Positions 28,352 through 36,960 of a DNA stretch of 64,000 bases are shown here, in pieces. The stretch comes from Ferranicluibacter rubi (GTDB taxonomy: Bacteria > Pseudomonadota > Alphaproteobacteria > Rhizobiales > Rhizobiaceae), in NCBI RefSeq assembly GCF_011603255.1, contig NZ_JAANCM010000011.1, forward strand, positions 1 to 64,000. The letters are read 5' to 3'. The position numbers and the translations under genes are program-made. A model generated the notes under the pieces. The model was not told where the DNA came from. It saw only the letters and a program-made list of their open reading frames with translations, and searched no databases. Position 1 is the stretch's first letter; each line of letters begins with the position of its first letter.

Positions 28352-30208
28352 CTACGACCGCGGGCGTTCCTCCCGCATGACCGTGGATATGGCGACGAGA
28401 AGCGGCGCTTCGGACAGGGCTTCGAGCGCCAAGGACAGCTTCGGCTTCCAGTTCGGATAGCTGTCGCTCGTTCCCGGAACGTTGGTCGGGTTCTTCTCTC
28501 CGGTCATATCGGCGAGACGCACGGCAGAGAGCGCCGATGCCGTCCTGGCGATGAAGCGGTGGGCGTCGATGACGATACGGGTCAAGGCCTGATCCTGTGC
28601 CGAACCCGGAGGCAGGTGGGGAGGTTGCTTGATACCCGCGTCGTCCAGTGCCCGTGCCAGATCCTTCCGCTCCGTCTTGCGCTCTTCCTGATGCGCCTTG
28701 GTGATATCCGGCGGCAGGATGCCGTGTTCGGCGCGGGTGGTGATATCCGCACCACGCCACCAACCGGCGAGCGTCTGGTGGTCATGCGTGGAGATGCAGG
28801 CGAGCGACAGTGCCGGATACTCTTGCCCCGGCTTGAAGCCGTCTTCGGTGCGCTCGTAGGAGAGGATCCGGTAGGAGAGGATGCGTGCCTCCGTGAGGTC
28901 GTCCTGCAGGCCATCGGGGAGGACGCCGAGATCCTCGCCGATGACAAGGCATTCATGGTGCCCGGAGGTTTCCGCGAGAATGCCGAGGAGATCCTTTTCC
29001 GGATATTCGACATAGGCGCCGCCATCCGGCTTGAGGTCGAGCGGGACAAGGAACAGGCGGCGCAGGGCCGCGGCGTGATCGATGCGGATGGCGCCGGCAT
29101 AGCGCATGGCGGCGGTTACCATGCGCTGGTAGGGCGAGGGGTCGCCGCTGGCGATGGCGGCCGGCTGGAAGGCGGCGAGATGCCAGTCCTGTCCTTCGGC
29201 CGCGAAGGGATCCGGCGGGCTGCCGACGGTGGCCGCGGAGACGTAGAGATCGCGCTCGCCCCAGGTGGCGGCGCCATCGAGCGCTTCGCCCACCGCGAGA
29301 TCGAGATAGAGTCCGATCCGCATGCCGGCTGCTTTCGCAGCCTCGGAGGCCGCGTCGAGTTGGCCGTGCGCCAGCCATTGCAGCCACATATGGAAGCGGA
29401 TCTCGTCCTCGTGCGTTTCGGCAAAGGCTGCGACGTCAGGGCTCTCCGGGTCCTTGAAGCTCTCCGGCCATGCATGCCAGCCGGCGCCGAGGCCCTGGGC
29501 CGACATCGTGAAGGACAGGGCTTCGAACAGCGCGTGGAGACGCAGAGGCGCGCCCTCGCGCGTGATGAAGGTCTCGAAATTCTCGGGGTTGGATGATCCG
29601 TTCTGTTCGGGCGTCCAGCCTGCCCAGATGTTGCGCAGCGCTTCCAGCTTCAGGCTGCAGACGCCGACATAATCGACCAGCGTGGTTTCCCGCAATTCGG
29701 CTGCCCTGCGCTCCACATCCGGATGCGGCTCATAACCGGGAACGCGATCGACGGCGATATAGAGCGGGTTCAGGCGCTGGCGACTGGAGGGTTCATAGGG
29801 GCTGCAACGATCGGGGTCGGCGAGGAACGGCGCGTGCAGCGGCGTCAGTCCGATGAAGTCGGCGCCGAGCGGACCGAACACGCGGGCGATATCGCAGAGA
29901 TCCTGAAAATCGCCGATGCCCCAGTTGCGGGACGAGCGAAGCGCGTAGGGCTCGAGCGTCACGCCCCAGACGCGGGTTTTTCCGAGGAAGGGCGGGAGGT
30001 AGGAGGCGGGCAGGGTTTTCGTCGTCGCGGTCTTCTGCCCGACCAAGGGCTTGCCCGGTTGCTCGGGGGCATCGAGATCGACGTTCAGCGCCTCGAGAAT
30101 TTTGATCTTCGTCTCGGTGGAGACCGTAACCTCGTCCTTCTCAGGGCTCGGTCGTGTTTCGCCGATACCGTGCCGGCGTGCAAGCTCGTCGATCGTCTCG
30201 CGCTTCAT
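28352..30208 (-). CDS. malQ: 4-alpha-glucanotransferase MalQ
   Basis: A 618-residue GH77 amylomaltase that disproportionates maltodextrins in the cytoplasm. Catalytic residues are the Asp of IRIDHAAALRR (about 377), the Glu of VIGEDLGVLPD (about 422) and the Asp of ISTHDHQTLAGW (about 475). The ATG at 30208 (MKRETIDELARRHG) starts the normal family N-terminus; the frame is open 25 codons further upstream with no support. It leads the glucan operon, with glgE 108 bp downstream. No glgX, glgA or glgC is visible nearby. Confidence 0.94.
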   Translation of the reverse strand: MKRETIDELARRHGIGETRPSPEKDEVTVSTETKIKILEALNVDLDAPEQPGKPLVGQKTATTKTLPASYLPPFLGKTRVWGVTLEPYALRSSRNWGIGDFQDLCDIARVFGPLGADFIGLTPLHAPFLADPDRCSPYEPSSRQRLNPLYIAVDRVPGYEPHPDVERRAAELRETTLVDYVGVCSLKLEALRNIWAGWTPEQNGSSNPENFETFITREGAPLRLHALFEALSFTMSAQGLGAGWHAWPESFKDPESPDVAAFAETHEDEIRFHMWLQWLAHGQLDAASEAAKAAGMRIGLYLDLAVGEALDGAATWGERDLYVSAATVGSPPDPFAAEGQDWHLAAFQPAAIASGDPSPYQRMVTAAMRYAGAIRIDHAAALRRLFLVPLDLKPDGGAYVEYPEKDLLGILAETSGHHECLVIGEDLGVLPDGLQDDLTEARILSYRILSYERTEDGFKPGQEYPALSLACISTHDHQTLAGWWRGADITTRAEHGILPPDITKAHQEERKTERKDLARALDDAGIKQPPHLPPGSAQDQALTRIVIDAHRFIARTASALSAVRLADMTGEKNPTNVPGTSDSYPNWKPKLSLALEALSEAPLLVAISTVMREERPRS

Positions 30209-30323
30209 GGATGTCGTCGCCTTCTGAGGAAGTCCTGATATGGGTAATTCAGGGAGACCTAAGGCGGTTCGTCCGGATGGCAAACGGCGGCGATGCGAAT
30301 GTCGTGACGTGGGTCGCTTCCTA

Positions 30324-30351
30324 GAGGCGGGTAAGCCCGGCTGCCCGCCTC
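30324..30351 (-). terminator. Hairpin at the end of the two small SOS-linked genes
   Basis: Perfect 8-bp stem GAGGCGGG / CCCGCCTC with a 12-nt loop, overlapping the TGA of the 64-residue gene. There is no T run. It could end the small operon before malQ, but this is a weak call. Confidence 0.4.
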
Positions 30352-30544
30352 AGTGGCTCGTCGCCGCCTTGGCTTGGCGCATGGCGGCCAGATATTTCTC
30401 GCCAGGGCGCGAGGCCATGGCGGCAACCTTGATGCGGGTCTGTTCGCGGTGGGCCTCCGCACGCTGGCGGGCGGCTTCGCCCTGGGCGATCAGGATCCGG
30501 ACGCTTTCGCGCAATTCGATCTGCTTATCCATCGCATACCTCAT
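30350..30544 (-). CDS. Small basic helical protein, 64 residues
   Basis: A 64-residue protein that begins MRYAMDKQIELRESVRIL and is rich in Gln, Glu, Arg and Ala. It reads as one or two long amphipathic helices (AQGEAARQRAEAHREQTRIK), possibly a coiled coil. I do not recognise a family. The ATG at 30544 overlaps the stop of the 79-residue gene as ATGA, the reason for preferring it over ATG 30532. The coupling and the shared promoter with a LexA box suggest the two proteins act together in a DNA damage response. That is inference. Confidence 0.65.
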   Translation of the reverse strand: MRYAMDKQIELRESVRILIAQGEAARQRAEAHREQTRIKVAAMASRPGEKYLAAMRQAKAATSH

Positions 30545-30780
30545 GCTGCTGCGAGATCGGCAACCTCGCCGAACTGGATGATCAGGCGGGGATCGCTCAT
30601 GTCCCCGGACTCCTCGTCGACCTTGACCGCATAGGCCGCCACGCCGGGAAAGCGGGTGGACATGGAGGTTGCGATCTTCTCGGCGCTGACGGCATTCGAC
30701 GCCTGGCGCATCTCGCCGGGGGCAACGCCGCCGCGGACCTTCTTGAAGGGCAAGACAATGAATTTCTCTGCTATTGCCAT
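30541..30780 (-). CDS. Small protein of unknown function, 79 residues
   Basis: A 79-residue protein, MAIAEKFIVLPFKKVRGGVA at the start and PRLIIQFGEVADL near the end, with a central helix (SAEKIATSMSTRFPG) and a strand (VAAYAVKVDEES). The alternating pattern suggests a compact alpha/beta fold. No catalytic motif is visible and I do not recognise the family. AGGAG lies ten bases before the ATG. It is the first gene of a two-gene operon transcribed from the promoter at 30807-30835, which overlaps a LexA box, so induction by DNA damage is likely. Confidence 0.65.
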   Translation of the reverse strand: MAIAEKFIVLPFKKVRGGVAPGEMRQASNAVSAEKIATSMSTRFPGVAAYAVKVDEESGDMSDPRLIIQFGEVADLAAA

Positions 30781-30800
30781 CTCGAACCATCTCCTGATTT

Positions 30801-30815
30801 GTTCTCTAAATGTTC
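30801..30815. promoter_or_regulatory. LexA (SOS) box
   Basis: Exact GTTC-N7-GTTC direct repeat (GTTCTCTAAATGTTC), the LexA site established for alphaproteobacteria. An inverted GAAC follows seven bases later at 30823-30826. The box covers the -10 region of the minus-strand promoter, 21 bp from the start codon of the 79-residue gene, the position expected for repression. Confidence 0.75.
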
Positions 30816-30835
30816 TATTTTTGAACGCATGTCAA
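30807..30835 (-). promoter_or_regulatory. Sigma-70-type promoter of the small two-gene operon
   Basis: On the minus strand TTGACA (30835-30830), a 17-bp spacer, then CATTTA (30812-30807). The -35 is a perfect match, the spacing is optimal and the -10 is moderate. Transcription would start near 30800, about 20 nt before the ATG. Confidence 0.7.
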
Positions 30836-30988
30836 GGGATCCGTTTCCGGATGGGCAACCATTGCTTTCGAAGGGACATCGCAAGCGTGGAGCAGGTCTT
30901 TCTTTCAGGTGTATAATTGACAAAATAATACTTCTTTAGATTGTGTAAAAGATCGTAAATAAAAATATAAATTAATTAGAATGCCACA

Positions 30989-31004
30989 TTAAACCGGTTT
31001 TAAC
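30989..31004 (+). promoter_or_regulatory. CtrA-type box upstream of the chemosensory operon
   Basis: TTAA-ACCGGTT-TTAAC, an exact match to the CtrA consensus TTAA-N7-TTAAC, 233 bp before the first gene and in an AT-rich segment. CtrA controls motility and cell-cycle genes in alphaproteobacteria. Binding here is inferred. Confidence 0.55.
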
Positions 31005-31144
31005 GCTCTTGAGGGAAAGTTCTCTCTATCAGATCGGCCCGGGGAACCGGCTCCTGATCCGCATGAAGCGGATCGTCATGAGTGCCCGATCATTTCCCAT
31101 TTTTCTCGACCTCGGCACCTCCCCGTGCCTCCTAAATGCATGAA

Positions 31145-31163
31145 CGGTGCCGTACCGGCACCG
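31145..31163. repeat. Inverted repeat in the chemosensory leader
   Basis: CGGTGCCG-TAC-CGGCACCG, an 8-bp perfect stem with a 3-nt loop, 74 bp before the first start codon. It could be an operator or an RNA hairpin; nothing further supports either. Confidence 0.4.
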
Positions 31164-31236
31164 CCATTAACATTCCTGTCCCTCATGGGGACGCGGCTGT
31201 GGGCTCTGCCGCGCCCGTCGTTAAGGTTCTCCTCGT

Positions 31237-31572
31237 ATGTCTGTTCAAGATCCCATGCCCTCGGTGCCTCTTGTGCTTCCGGTTGCGTTGACCATTCGCC
31301 AATCCCGAGACATTGCCGAAATGCTGCGGACTGCTTTCGAGCACCCCGGCGACGTTGTCATCGATGTTCCGGAAGCTGCTGAAGCCGATCTTTCGTTCAT
31401 CCAGCTTCTCGAAGCCTCGCGGCGCTATGCCGAGACGCTCGGCCGCAGCTTTTCCCTCTCAAGACCCGCTGAAGGCAGCCTGCTGTCGACGCTCGCGCGC
31501 GGCGGATTTCTCACCGACATGACCCCGCAAGACAGCCGGTTCTGGCTGCACGGCAAGGAACAGATGCAATGA
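31237..31572 (+). CDS. STAS-domain protein leading the chemosensory operon
   Basis: A 111-residue protein with the STAS layout: LPVALTIRQSRDIAEML, a strand DVVIDVPEAAEADLSFIQLL in which the usual anti-anti-sigma Asp-Ser switch reads A-D-L-S, and a C-terminal helix (LSTLARGGF). STAS proteins in chemosensory operons are usually small protein-protein switches. The conserved Ser (about residue 50) could be phosphorylated. It overlaps cheY by four bases (ATGA), so it is the first gene of a tightly packed operon. Confidence 0.75.
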   Translation: MSVQDPMPSVPLVLPVALTIRQSRDIAEMLRTAFEHPGDVVIDVPEAAEADLSFIQLLEASRRYAETLGRSFSLSRPAEGSLLSTLARGGFLTDMTPQDSRFWLHGKEQMQ

Positions 31573-31937
31573 GCGCCCATATTCTCACCGTCGATGACAG
31601 CGCCAGCATCCGGATGACCACCCGGATCGCGCTGACGGGTGCCGGCTATCAGGTGACCGAGGCCGTGGATGGTGTCGATGGTCTGGCCAAGGCCAAAGGC
31701 GGCCGCTTCGACATGATCGTCACCGACCTGAACATGCCCAACATGAACGGCCTTGCCATGATCCAGGCACTACGCGCCTCGCCCGCCCATACCGGCATTC
31801 CGATCATCTTTCTGACGACCGAGTCGGATGCCGAGATGAAGGCCCAGGCCAAGGCCGCAGGCGCGACGGGCTGGATCACCAAGCCGTTCGATCCCGAGCA
31901 GCTCGTCAAGATCACCCGGAAGGTGTTGGGCAAATGA
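31569..31937 (+). CDS. cheY: CheY-type single-domain response regulator
   Basis: A 122-residue receiver domain. The acidic pair is Asp9-Asp10 (TVDDSAS), the phosphoacceptor is Asp53 (MIVTDLNMPNM), the switch Thr is in FLTTES and the conserved Lys in WITKPF. It should receive phosphate from the CheA encoded next to it. It overlaps the genes on both sides by four bases. The output partner (flagellar motor or other) is not identifiable. Confidence 0.93.
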   Translation: MSAHILTVDDSASIRMTTRIALTGAGYQVTEAVDGVDGLAKAKGGRFDMIVTDLNMPNMNGLAMIQALRASPAHTGIPIIFLTTESDAEMKAQAKAAGATGWITKPFDPEQLVKITRKVLGK

Positions 31938-33985
31938 ACCTGATGGATCCTGTGCAGGTCTTTCGCATGGAGGCCGCCGAGCTGTTCGTCGTCATCGAGG
32001 AGGGTCTTCTCGACCTCCTCGGCGATCTGTCGAACCAAGCGCAGATCGACGCCGTGTTTCGCGGTCTCCACACGCTGAAGGGGTCGGGCTCCATGTTCGG
32101 CTTCGAGGCGCTGGCGGCCTTCACCCACCATTGCGAGACGGCGTTCGACCGGGTGCGCAAGGGCGAGGTGCCGGCCACGGCCGAGCTCGTGGCGGCGGTG
32201 CTGGAAGCACAGGATCACATGAAGGCGCTGGTGGACACGCCGAACGGCGACCATGAGGCGACCGGAAACGGCTTGCTGGCAAAGCTGCAGGCGGCCGTGG
32301 GCGCCAAGGCTGCGCAGGGCTGTGTCGTCGCGGCCCCGCTGCCGGCGGCCGTTGCGGGTACCTCCTCTGCTGCCGCGCCGGCGGCCACGCGCTGGCGGCT
32401 GCGCTTCCGCCTGCCGGTCAATGCCATGGCGAACGGCACCAATCCCCTCGGCCTGCTCGACGAACTGGCCGATCTCGGCGACTGCACCATCAAGGCCGAT
32501 ACCTCCGCCATTCCGAGCCTCGACGCGATCGAGCCCGACGACCTTCATATCGGCTGGACGGTGGAGCTGACGACGACACAGCCGCAGCCGCGCGCCGCCA
32601 TCGAGGACGTCTTCATCTTCGTCATGGACGATATGGAGATGGTGCTTGAAGAGGTCTCTTCCGCGCCGGCCCCGGCCGTCGCCTCCGCACCAACCCCAGC
32701 CTTGGCCCCGACATCCGTCGCGCTCCCTCTCGCCGACGCTGCACCATCCGAGCCGGCGCGCGCCGTCAATACCGCGCCTGCCATCGCCGATGCCAAGCAG
32801 ACGAAGCCCGCGGCCGAGAACGTCCGCGTTCCCGCCGAACGGCTGGACGAGCTGATGGACCGCGTCGGCGAGCTCGTCATCGCCCAGTCCCGTCTGTCGC
32901 AGCTGGCCGGCGTCAGTGCCGATATCCAGCTGCGCTCGGTCTCCGAAGACGTCGAGCGTCTGTCGGGCGAGCTGCGCGACACGATGATGGTGCTGCGCAT
33001 GGTGCCGGTCGGCAGCCTGTTCGGCCGCTTCCGCCGCCTCGTCCACGATCTCGCCCGGGAAACCGGCAAGGAGATCGAGCTCGTTACCGAAGGCGAGACC
33101 ACGGAGGTCGACAAGACGGTGATCGAGCGCCTGGCCGATCCGCTCGTCCATCTCGTGCGCAATTCGATCGATCACGGGCTGGAGATGCCCGAGGACCGCC
33201 TGGCCTCCGGCAAGGCGCGCGCCGGCCGCGTAACGCTGTCGGCCCGTCAGGCCGGCGGCGAGGTCATCATCACCATTCGCGACGACGGGCGCGGCATCGA
33301 CCGCGAGCGCGTCCGCGCCAAGGCCGAGGCCTCCGGCCTCATCCAGCCCGGTCAGATGCTGCTCGATCAGGAGTTGCTGCAGCTGATTCTTCAGCCGGGC
33401 TTTTCCACAGCCGCCCAGATCACCAGTCTTTCCGGCCGCGGCGTCGGCATGGATGTCGTCAAGAAGACGGTCGAGGCGCTCCGCGGCGTCATCGACATGC
33501 AAAGCACGCCGGGCGAAGGCTCCGAGATCTCGCTGCGCATCCCGCTGACGCTCGCCATCATCGACGGGCTTCTCGTTCGGGTCGGCACGGGCTCCTACGT
33601 CATTCCGCTCTCGGCAGTGGAAGAGTGCCTGGAACTGTCGGCCGAGGAGGACCTGCGCTCGCGCGGTCGCAGCTTCATCTCGCTGCGCGATCACCTCGTG
33701 CCCTTCCTGCGGCTGCGCGAGCTGTTTCGCACCGGCACCCCGCCGGATCGCTACCAGAAGATGGTGGTCATCTCCACGGGCAACGAGCGCGTCGGGCTCG
33801 TGGTCGACCAGATCATCGGCGACCACCAGACCGTCATCAAGGCAATGTCGAAGCTGCATCACGACGTCGTCACCTTCTCGGGCGCCACCATTCTCGGCGA
33901 CGGCAATGTCGCGCTGATCCTCGACGTCACGCATCTCGTGACCGTTGGCCAGCAGCAGGAGGCGCAGTTGCGGGCTGCCGGATGA
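31934..33985 (+). CDS. cheA: Chemosensory histidine kinase CheA
   Basis: A 683-residue CheA. Order: HPt domain with phospho-His46 (RGLHTLKGSGSMFG), a P2-like module (about 130-225, NPLGLLDELADLGD), an Ala/Pro linker, the dimerisation helices (VPAERLDELMDRVGELVIAQ, about 297), the HATPase domain with N-box HLVRNSIDHGLE (about 404), G1 RDDGRGID (about 449) and G2 GRGVGMDVVK (about 500), and the CheW-like P5 domain (about 545-680). All catalytic boxes are intact. It phosphorylates CheY and CheB of this cluster. It overlaps cheW by four bases. Confidence 0.95.
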   Translation: MNLMDPVQVFRMEAAELFVVIEEGLLDLLGDLSNQAQIDAVFRGLHTLKGSGSMFGFEALAAFTHHCETAFDRVRKGEVPATAELVAAVLEAQDHMKALVDTPNGDHEATGNGLLAKLQAAVGAKAAQGCVVAAPLPAAVAGTSSAAAPAATRWRLRFRLPVNAMANGTNPLGLLDELADLGDCTIKADTSAIPSLDAIEPDDLHIGWTVELTTTQPQPRAAIEDVFIFVMDDMEMVLEEVSSAPAPAVASAPTPALAPTSVALPLADAAPSEPARAVNTAPAIADAKQTKPAAENVRVPAERLDELMDRVGELVIAQSRLSQLAGVSADIQLRSVSEDVERLSGELRDTMMVLRMVPVGSLFGRFRRLVHDLARETGKEIELVTEGETTEVDKTVIERLADPLVHLVRNSIDHGLEMPEDRLASGKARAGRVTLSARQAGGEVIITIRDDGRGIDRERVRAKAEASGLIQPGQMLLDQELLQLILQPGFSTAAQITSLSGRGVGMDVVKKTVEALRGVIDMQSTPGEGSEISLRIPLTLAIIDGLLVRVGTGSYVIPLSAVEECLELSAEEDLRSRGRSFISLRDHLVPFLRLRELFRTGTPPDRYQKMVVISTGNERVGLVVDQIIGDHQTVIKAMSKLHHDVVTFSGATILGDGNVALILDVTHLVTVGQQQEAQLRAAG

Positions 33986-34497
33986 ACAAGCATATCAGGA
34001 AACACGAGACCGACCTGCTCTGGAGGGACCGCGAGGATGTCGCCGTCCTGACCTTCAATCTCAATGGCGAAACCTTCGCCATTGAGGCGACGGTGGTCCA
34101 GGAGATCCTCGACCTCCTGCCCGAAACGCGGGTGCCCGGCGCCAAGGCCTTTCTCGGCGGCGTCATCAACTTCCGCGGCAAGGTCATTCCGCTGGCCGAC
34201 ATTCGCCTCGCCTTCGGCATGGAGGCGGGCGAAGCGACCATCGACAGCCGCATCATCGTCGTCCAGCTCGACATCGACGGCGAGCCCTGCCTCGTCGGCA
34301 TCCGCACCGACAAGGTCTACGAAGTCACCACCCTTGCCCAGGCATCCAGCGAACCGCCGCCCAGCATCGGCATGCGCTGGCGTGCCGACTTCATCGACTG
34401 CCTCGTCAAGCGAAACGGCGAGTTCATCATCGTGCCGAACCTGAAGAAGATCTTCTCGGTCGATGTCACTCCGACGGGAATGCTCTTCACGGGCTAG
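33982..34497 (+). CDS. cheW: CheW coupling protein (first copy)
   Basis: A 171-residue CheW that links receptors to CheA. The CheW fold is seen from [20 protein letters not shown] through [20 protein letters not shown] to [18 protein letters not shown] 20-residue N-terminal extension ([19 protein letters not shown]) precedes the fold. The ATG at 33982 overlaps the cheA stop by four bases. It shares the fold but little sequence with the second CheW at 36429, so the two may serve different receptors. Confidence 0.92.
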   Translation: MNKHIRKHETDLLWRDREDVAVLTFNLNGETFAIEATVVQEILDLLPETRVPGAKAFLGGVINFRGKVIPLADIRLAFGMEAGEATIDSRIIVVQLDIDGEPCLVGIRTDKVYEVTTLAQASSEPPPSIGMRWRADFIDCLVKRNGEFIIVPNLKKIFSVDVTPTGMLFTG

Positions 34498-34579
34498 GGC
34501 TCCGGTTACACCGATTCCGACATTCGGCCGACCTTTCATATCCGTCACTCTTCACCCTATCCACGAAAGCGAAATCCCG

Positions 34580-36427
34580 ATGCGGATGACGATCAAACTG
34601 AAACTGGCCGGCGCGTTCGGCTTCCTCATTCTTCTCTCATGCGGCATGGCGGTGCTTGCCATCGTCAACCTGTCCTCGCTGAACAGTTCGATCACCGACA
34701 TCATCCAGGGACCTGCGGCAAACCTCAGGGATTCCAGCGATCTCTCGGATGCCGTTCTGACATCCATCCAGCAGGAAAAGAACGCCATCATCAACACCGA
34801 TGCGTCGCTGATCGAAGGCTACGTATCGTCCGTCACCGGACAGCGCGAAACGATCGCCCGGATCGTCAAGAGCTTCGACCGCGAAACGAATCCGCTCATC
34901 CGGCAGAAGGTCGCTGATTTCCAAGCGACCTATCCGGCCTGGGTCAAGATGCAGGACGGCGTTCTGCAACTCGCGAAGGAGAACACGCCCGACAGCAATC
35001 GCCGCGCGGGCGAGATTTCGATGGGCGACGGTGCCCAGGTCACCAAGGCATTGCTGACGTCCCTCTCGGGCCTCAACGACCAGATCGCCGCCGACCTGAC
35101 CACGACCGATCAGGCGACCAACGCGCAGTATGAATTCTCCCGCAACGTGTTGATCGGCAGTCTTGTTGCCATGCTCCTGATCTCCACGGCCGTCGCTTCC
35201 ATCATTGCGATGGGTATCAATAGCGGCTTGAAGAAGATCCGCATCATGGCCGAAGCCGTTGCCATCGGTGACCTCGACCAGACCGTTTCCGTCAAGACGA
35301 ACGACGAGATCCGCGATGTGGTCGATGCCGTCATGGTCATGACCGGCAATCTGCGCGAAACGGCCAAGTCCGCCGACCAGATCGCCAATGGCGACCTGAC
35401 GAACACGCCGAAGCCCCTCTCCGACAAGGACATTCTGGGCAGCTCCCTGCAGCTGATGGTCGAGCGCCTACGCGGCGTTGTCGGCGATGCGCTGTCGGCC
35501 TCCGACAACGTCTCCTCGGGCAGCCAGGAACTGTCCTCGAGCTCCGAACAGCTGAGCCAGGGCGCAACCGAGCAGGCCTCGTCCGCCGAGGAAGCCTCCG
35601 CTTCGATGGAAGAGATGGCGGCTAACATCAAGCAGAACGCCGACAATGCCGCCCAGACGGAGAAGATCGCCCGCCAGTCGTCCAAGGATGCAGAAGCCAG
35701 CGGTGCTGCGGTTGCCCGCGCTGTCGTCGCCATGCGCACGATTGCCGAGAAGATCTCCATCGTTCAGGAAATCGCCCGCCAGACCGATCTGCTGGCGCTG
35801 AACGCCGCCGTGGAAGCGGCCCGTGCCGGCGAACATGGCAAGGGCTTTGCGGTCGTTGCCTCCGAAGTGCGCAAGCTGGCCGAACGCAGCCAAGCGGCGG
35901 CCGCCGAAATCAGCGGTCTCTCCGGCGAGACGGTGCAGGTGGCGACCGAAGCCGGCGACATGCTCGGACGCCTCGTGCCCGACATCCGCAAGACGGCCGA
36001 ACTGATCGCCGAGATCTCGGCTGCCTGCCGCGAGCAGGATATCGGGGCCTCGCAGATCAACGAGGCGATCCAGCAGCTCGACAAGGTGACGCAGCAGAAT
36101 GCCGGTGCTTCCGAGCAGATGTCGGCGACCTCAGAGGAACTGGCCGCCCAGGCCGAGGAGCTTCAGGCCTCCATCGCCTTCTTCCGGGTGGACAACGTCT
36201 CGCACAAGCATCAGCCGGCCCCGATCGCCGCCGCTCCCCAGCGGTCCACGCATCATGCGGCCCATCATGGGGCAACGGCACGCCCGGCCGCCGCCCCGCG
36301 CAAGCCGGCAGCTGCCGCCCCCCGCCAGAGCGTTTCTGCCCAGCAGGCCCGCGTGAAGGGTTTTGCGCTGGATATGTCAATGGGCGGCCCGGACGCCGAC
36401 GACGCCGACTTCAAGCAGAGCGCCTGA
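34580..36427 (+). CDS. Methyl-accepting chemotaxis protein
   Basis: A 615-residue transmembrane receptor. TM1 is at about residues 10-30, a periplasmic four-helix-bundle sensor of about 155 residues follows, TM2 is at about 188-212, then HAMP (about 213-265), and a cytoplasmic signalling domain whose tip [20 protein letters not shown] lies near 400-420. The tail is His/Ala/Pro-rich and has no CheR-tethering pentapeptide. The ATG at 34580 begins with the membrane helix. The ligand is unknown. It is encoded between the two cheW genes and should form the receptor array with them. Confidence 0.93.
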   Translation: MRMTIKLKLAGAFGFLILLSCGMAVLAIVNLSSLNSSITDIIQGPAANLRDSSDLSDAVLTSIQQEKNAIINTDASLIEGYVSSVTGQRETIARIVKSFDRETNPLIRQKVADFQATYPAWVKMQDGVLQLAKENTPDSNRRAGEISMGDGAQVTKALLTSLSGLNDQIAADLTTTDQATNAQYEFSRNVLIGSLVAMLLISTAVASIIAMGINSGLKKIRIMAEAVAIGDLDQTVSVKTNDEIRDVVDAVMVMTGNLRETAKSADQIANGDLTNTPKPLSDKDILGSSLQLMVERLRGVVGDALSASDNVSSGSQELSSSSEQLSQGATEQASSAEEASASMEEMAANIKQNADNAAQTEKIARQSSKDAEASGAAVARAVVAMRTIAEKISIVQEIARQTDLLALNAAVEAARAGEHGKGFAVVASEVRKLAERSQAAAAEISGLSGETVQVATEAGDMLGRLVPDIRKTAELIAEISAACREQDIGASQINEAIQQLDKVTQQNAGASEQMSATSEELAAQAEELQASIAFFRVDNVSHKHQPAPIAAAPQRSTHHAAHHGATARPAAAPRKPAAAAPRQSVSAQQARVKGFALDMSMGGPDADDADFKQSA

Positions 36428-36428
36428 G

Positions 36429-36923
36429 ATGGACCATATGCCTGCGGAGTCCCAGTTCGTCACCTTCAGCCTCGGGGAAGAGCTGTTTGCCGTTCCCGTC
36501 ACCGTGGTCCGGGAGATCCTGGACCACGAGGACCCGTTCAAGATCCCGCACGGGCCCGACTACCTGATGGGCCTGCGCGACGTGCGCGGCCAAGGCGTAC
36601 CGATCATCGACCTGCGCCTGCGGCTGGGCATGACGCCCACCGTGCGCACGCCGCACACCCGCATTCTGGTGCTCGACATTCCCTTGGGCGAGAAGGATCT
36701 CGCCCTCGGGCTGGTGGCCGACAAGGTGTTCGAGGTGACCCCCTTCCGGCGCGACAGCATCGAGCAGGCGCCCGATATCGGCGTGCGCTGGCGGTCGGAC
36801 TACATCCGCGGTGTCGTCCGCCGCGAAACCGGCTTCGTCGTCATCATCGATCTTGCCCGGCTGTTTTCGGATAGCGGATCGGCGCTTGCCGCGACAGGCC
36901 TGCCGGAGCGCAGCGTCGCATGA
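36429..36923 (+). CDS. cheW: CheW coupling protein (second copy)
   Basis: A 164-residue CheW: FVTFSLGEELFAVPVTVVRE, GLRDVRGQGVPIIDLRLRLG and LGLVADKVFEVTPF mark the fold. It starts one base after the stop of the MCP gene, and cheR follows 37 bp later. Two CheW proteins in one cluster allow different receptor-CheA linkage states; which one dominates cannot be told. Confidence 0.92.
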   Translation: MDHMPAESQFVTFSLGEELFAVPVTVVREILDHEDPFKIPHGPDYLMGLRDVRGQGVPIIDLRLRLGMTPTVRTPHTRILVLDIPLGEKDLALGLVADKVFEVTPFRRDSIEQAPDIGVRWRSDYIRGVVRRETGFVVIIDLARLFSDSGSALAATGLPERSVA

Positions 36924-36960
36924 GCACGGCAAGGCCCGCCATCCCAGGAGCATCTTTTCC

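Larger units (their letters stand above)
30836..31236. other. Divergent intergenic region ahead of the chemosensory operon
   Basis: No gene is seen here. The stretch 30905-31000 is strikingly AT-rich for this genome and holds TTGACA at 30915-30920 (a possible plus-strand -35 without a clear -10) and a CtrA-type box at 30989-31004. An inverted repeat follows at 31145-31163. Short frames over this region look like noise. It probably carries the promoter and a long leader of the chemosensory operon. Confidence 0.6.

Noticed and set aside
30915-30920. TTGACA as -35 of the chemosensory operon
   Set aside because: No acceptable -10 hexamer at 16-18 bp spacing, so no promoter is claimed.
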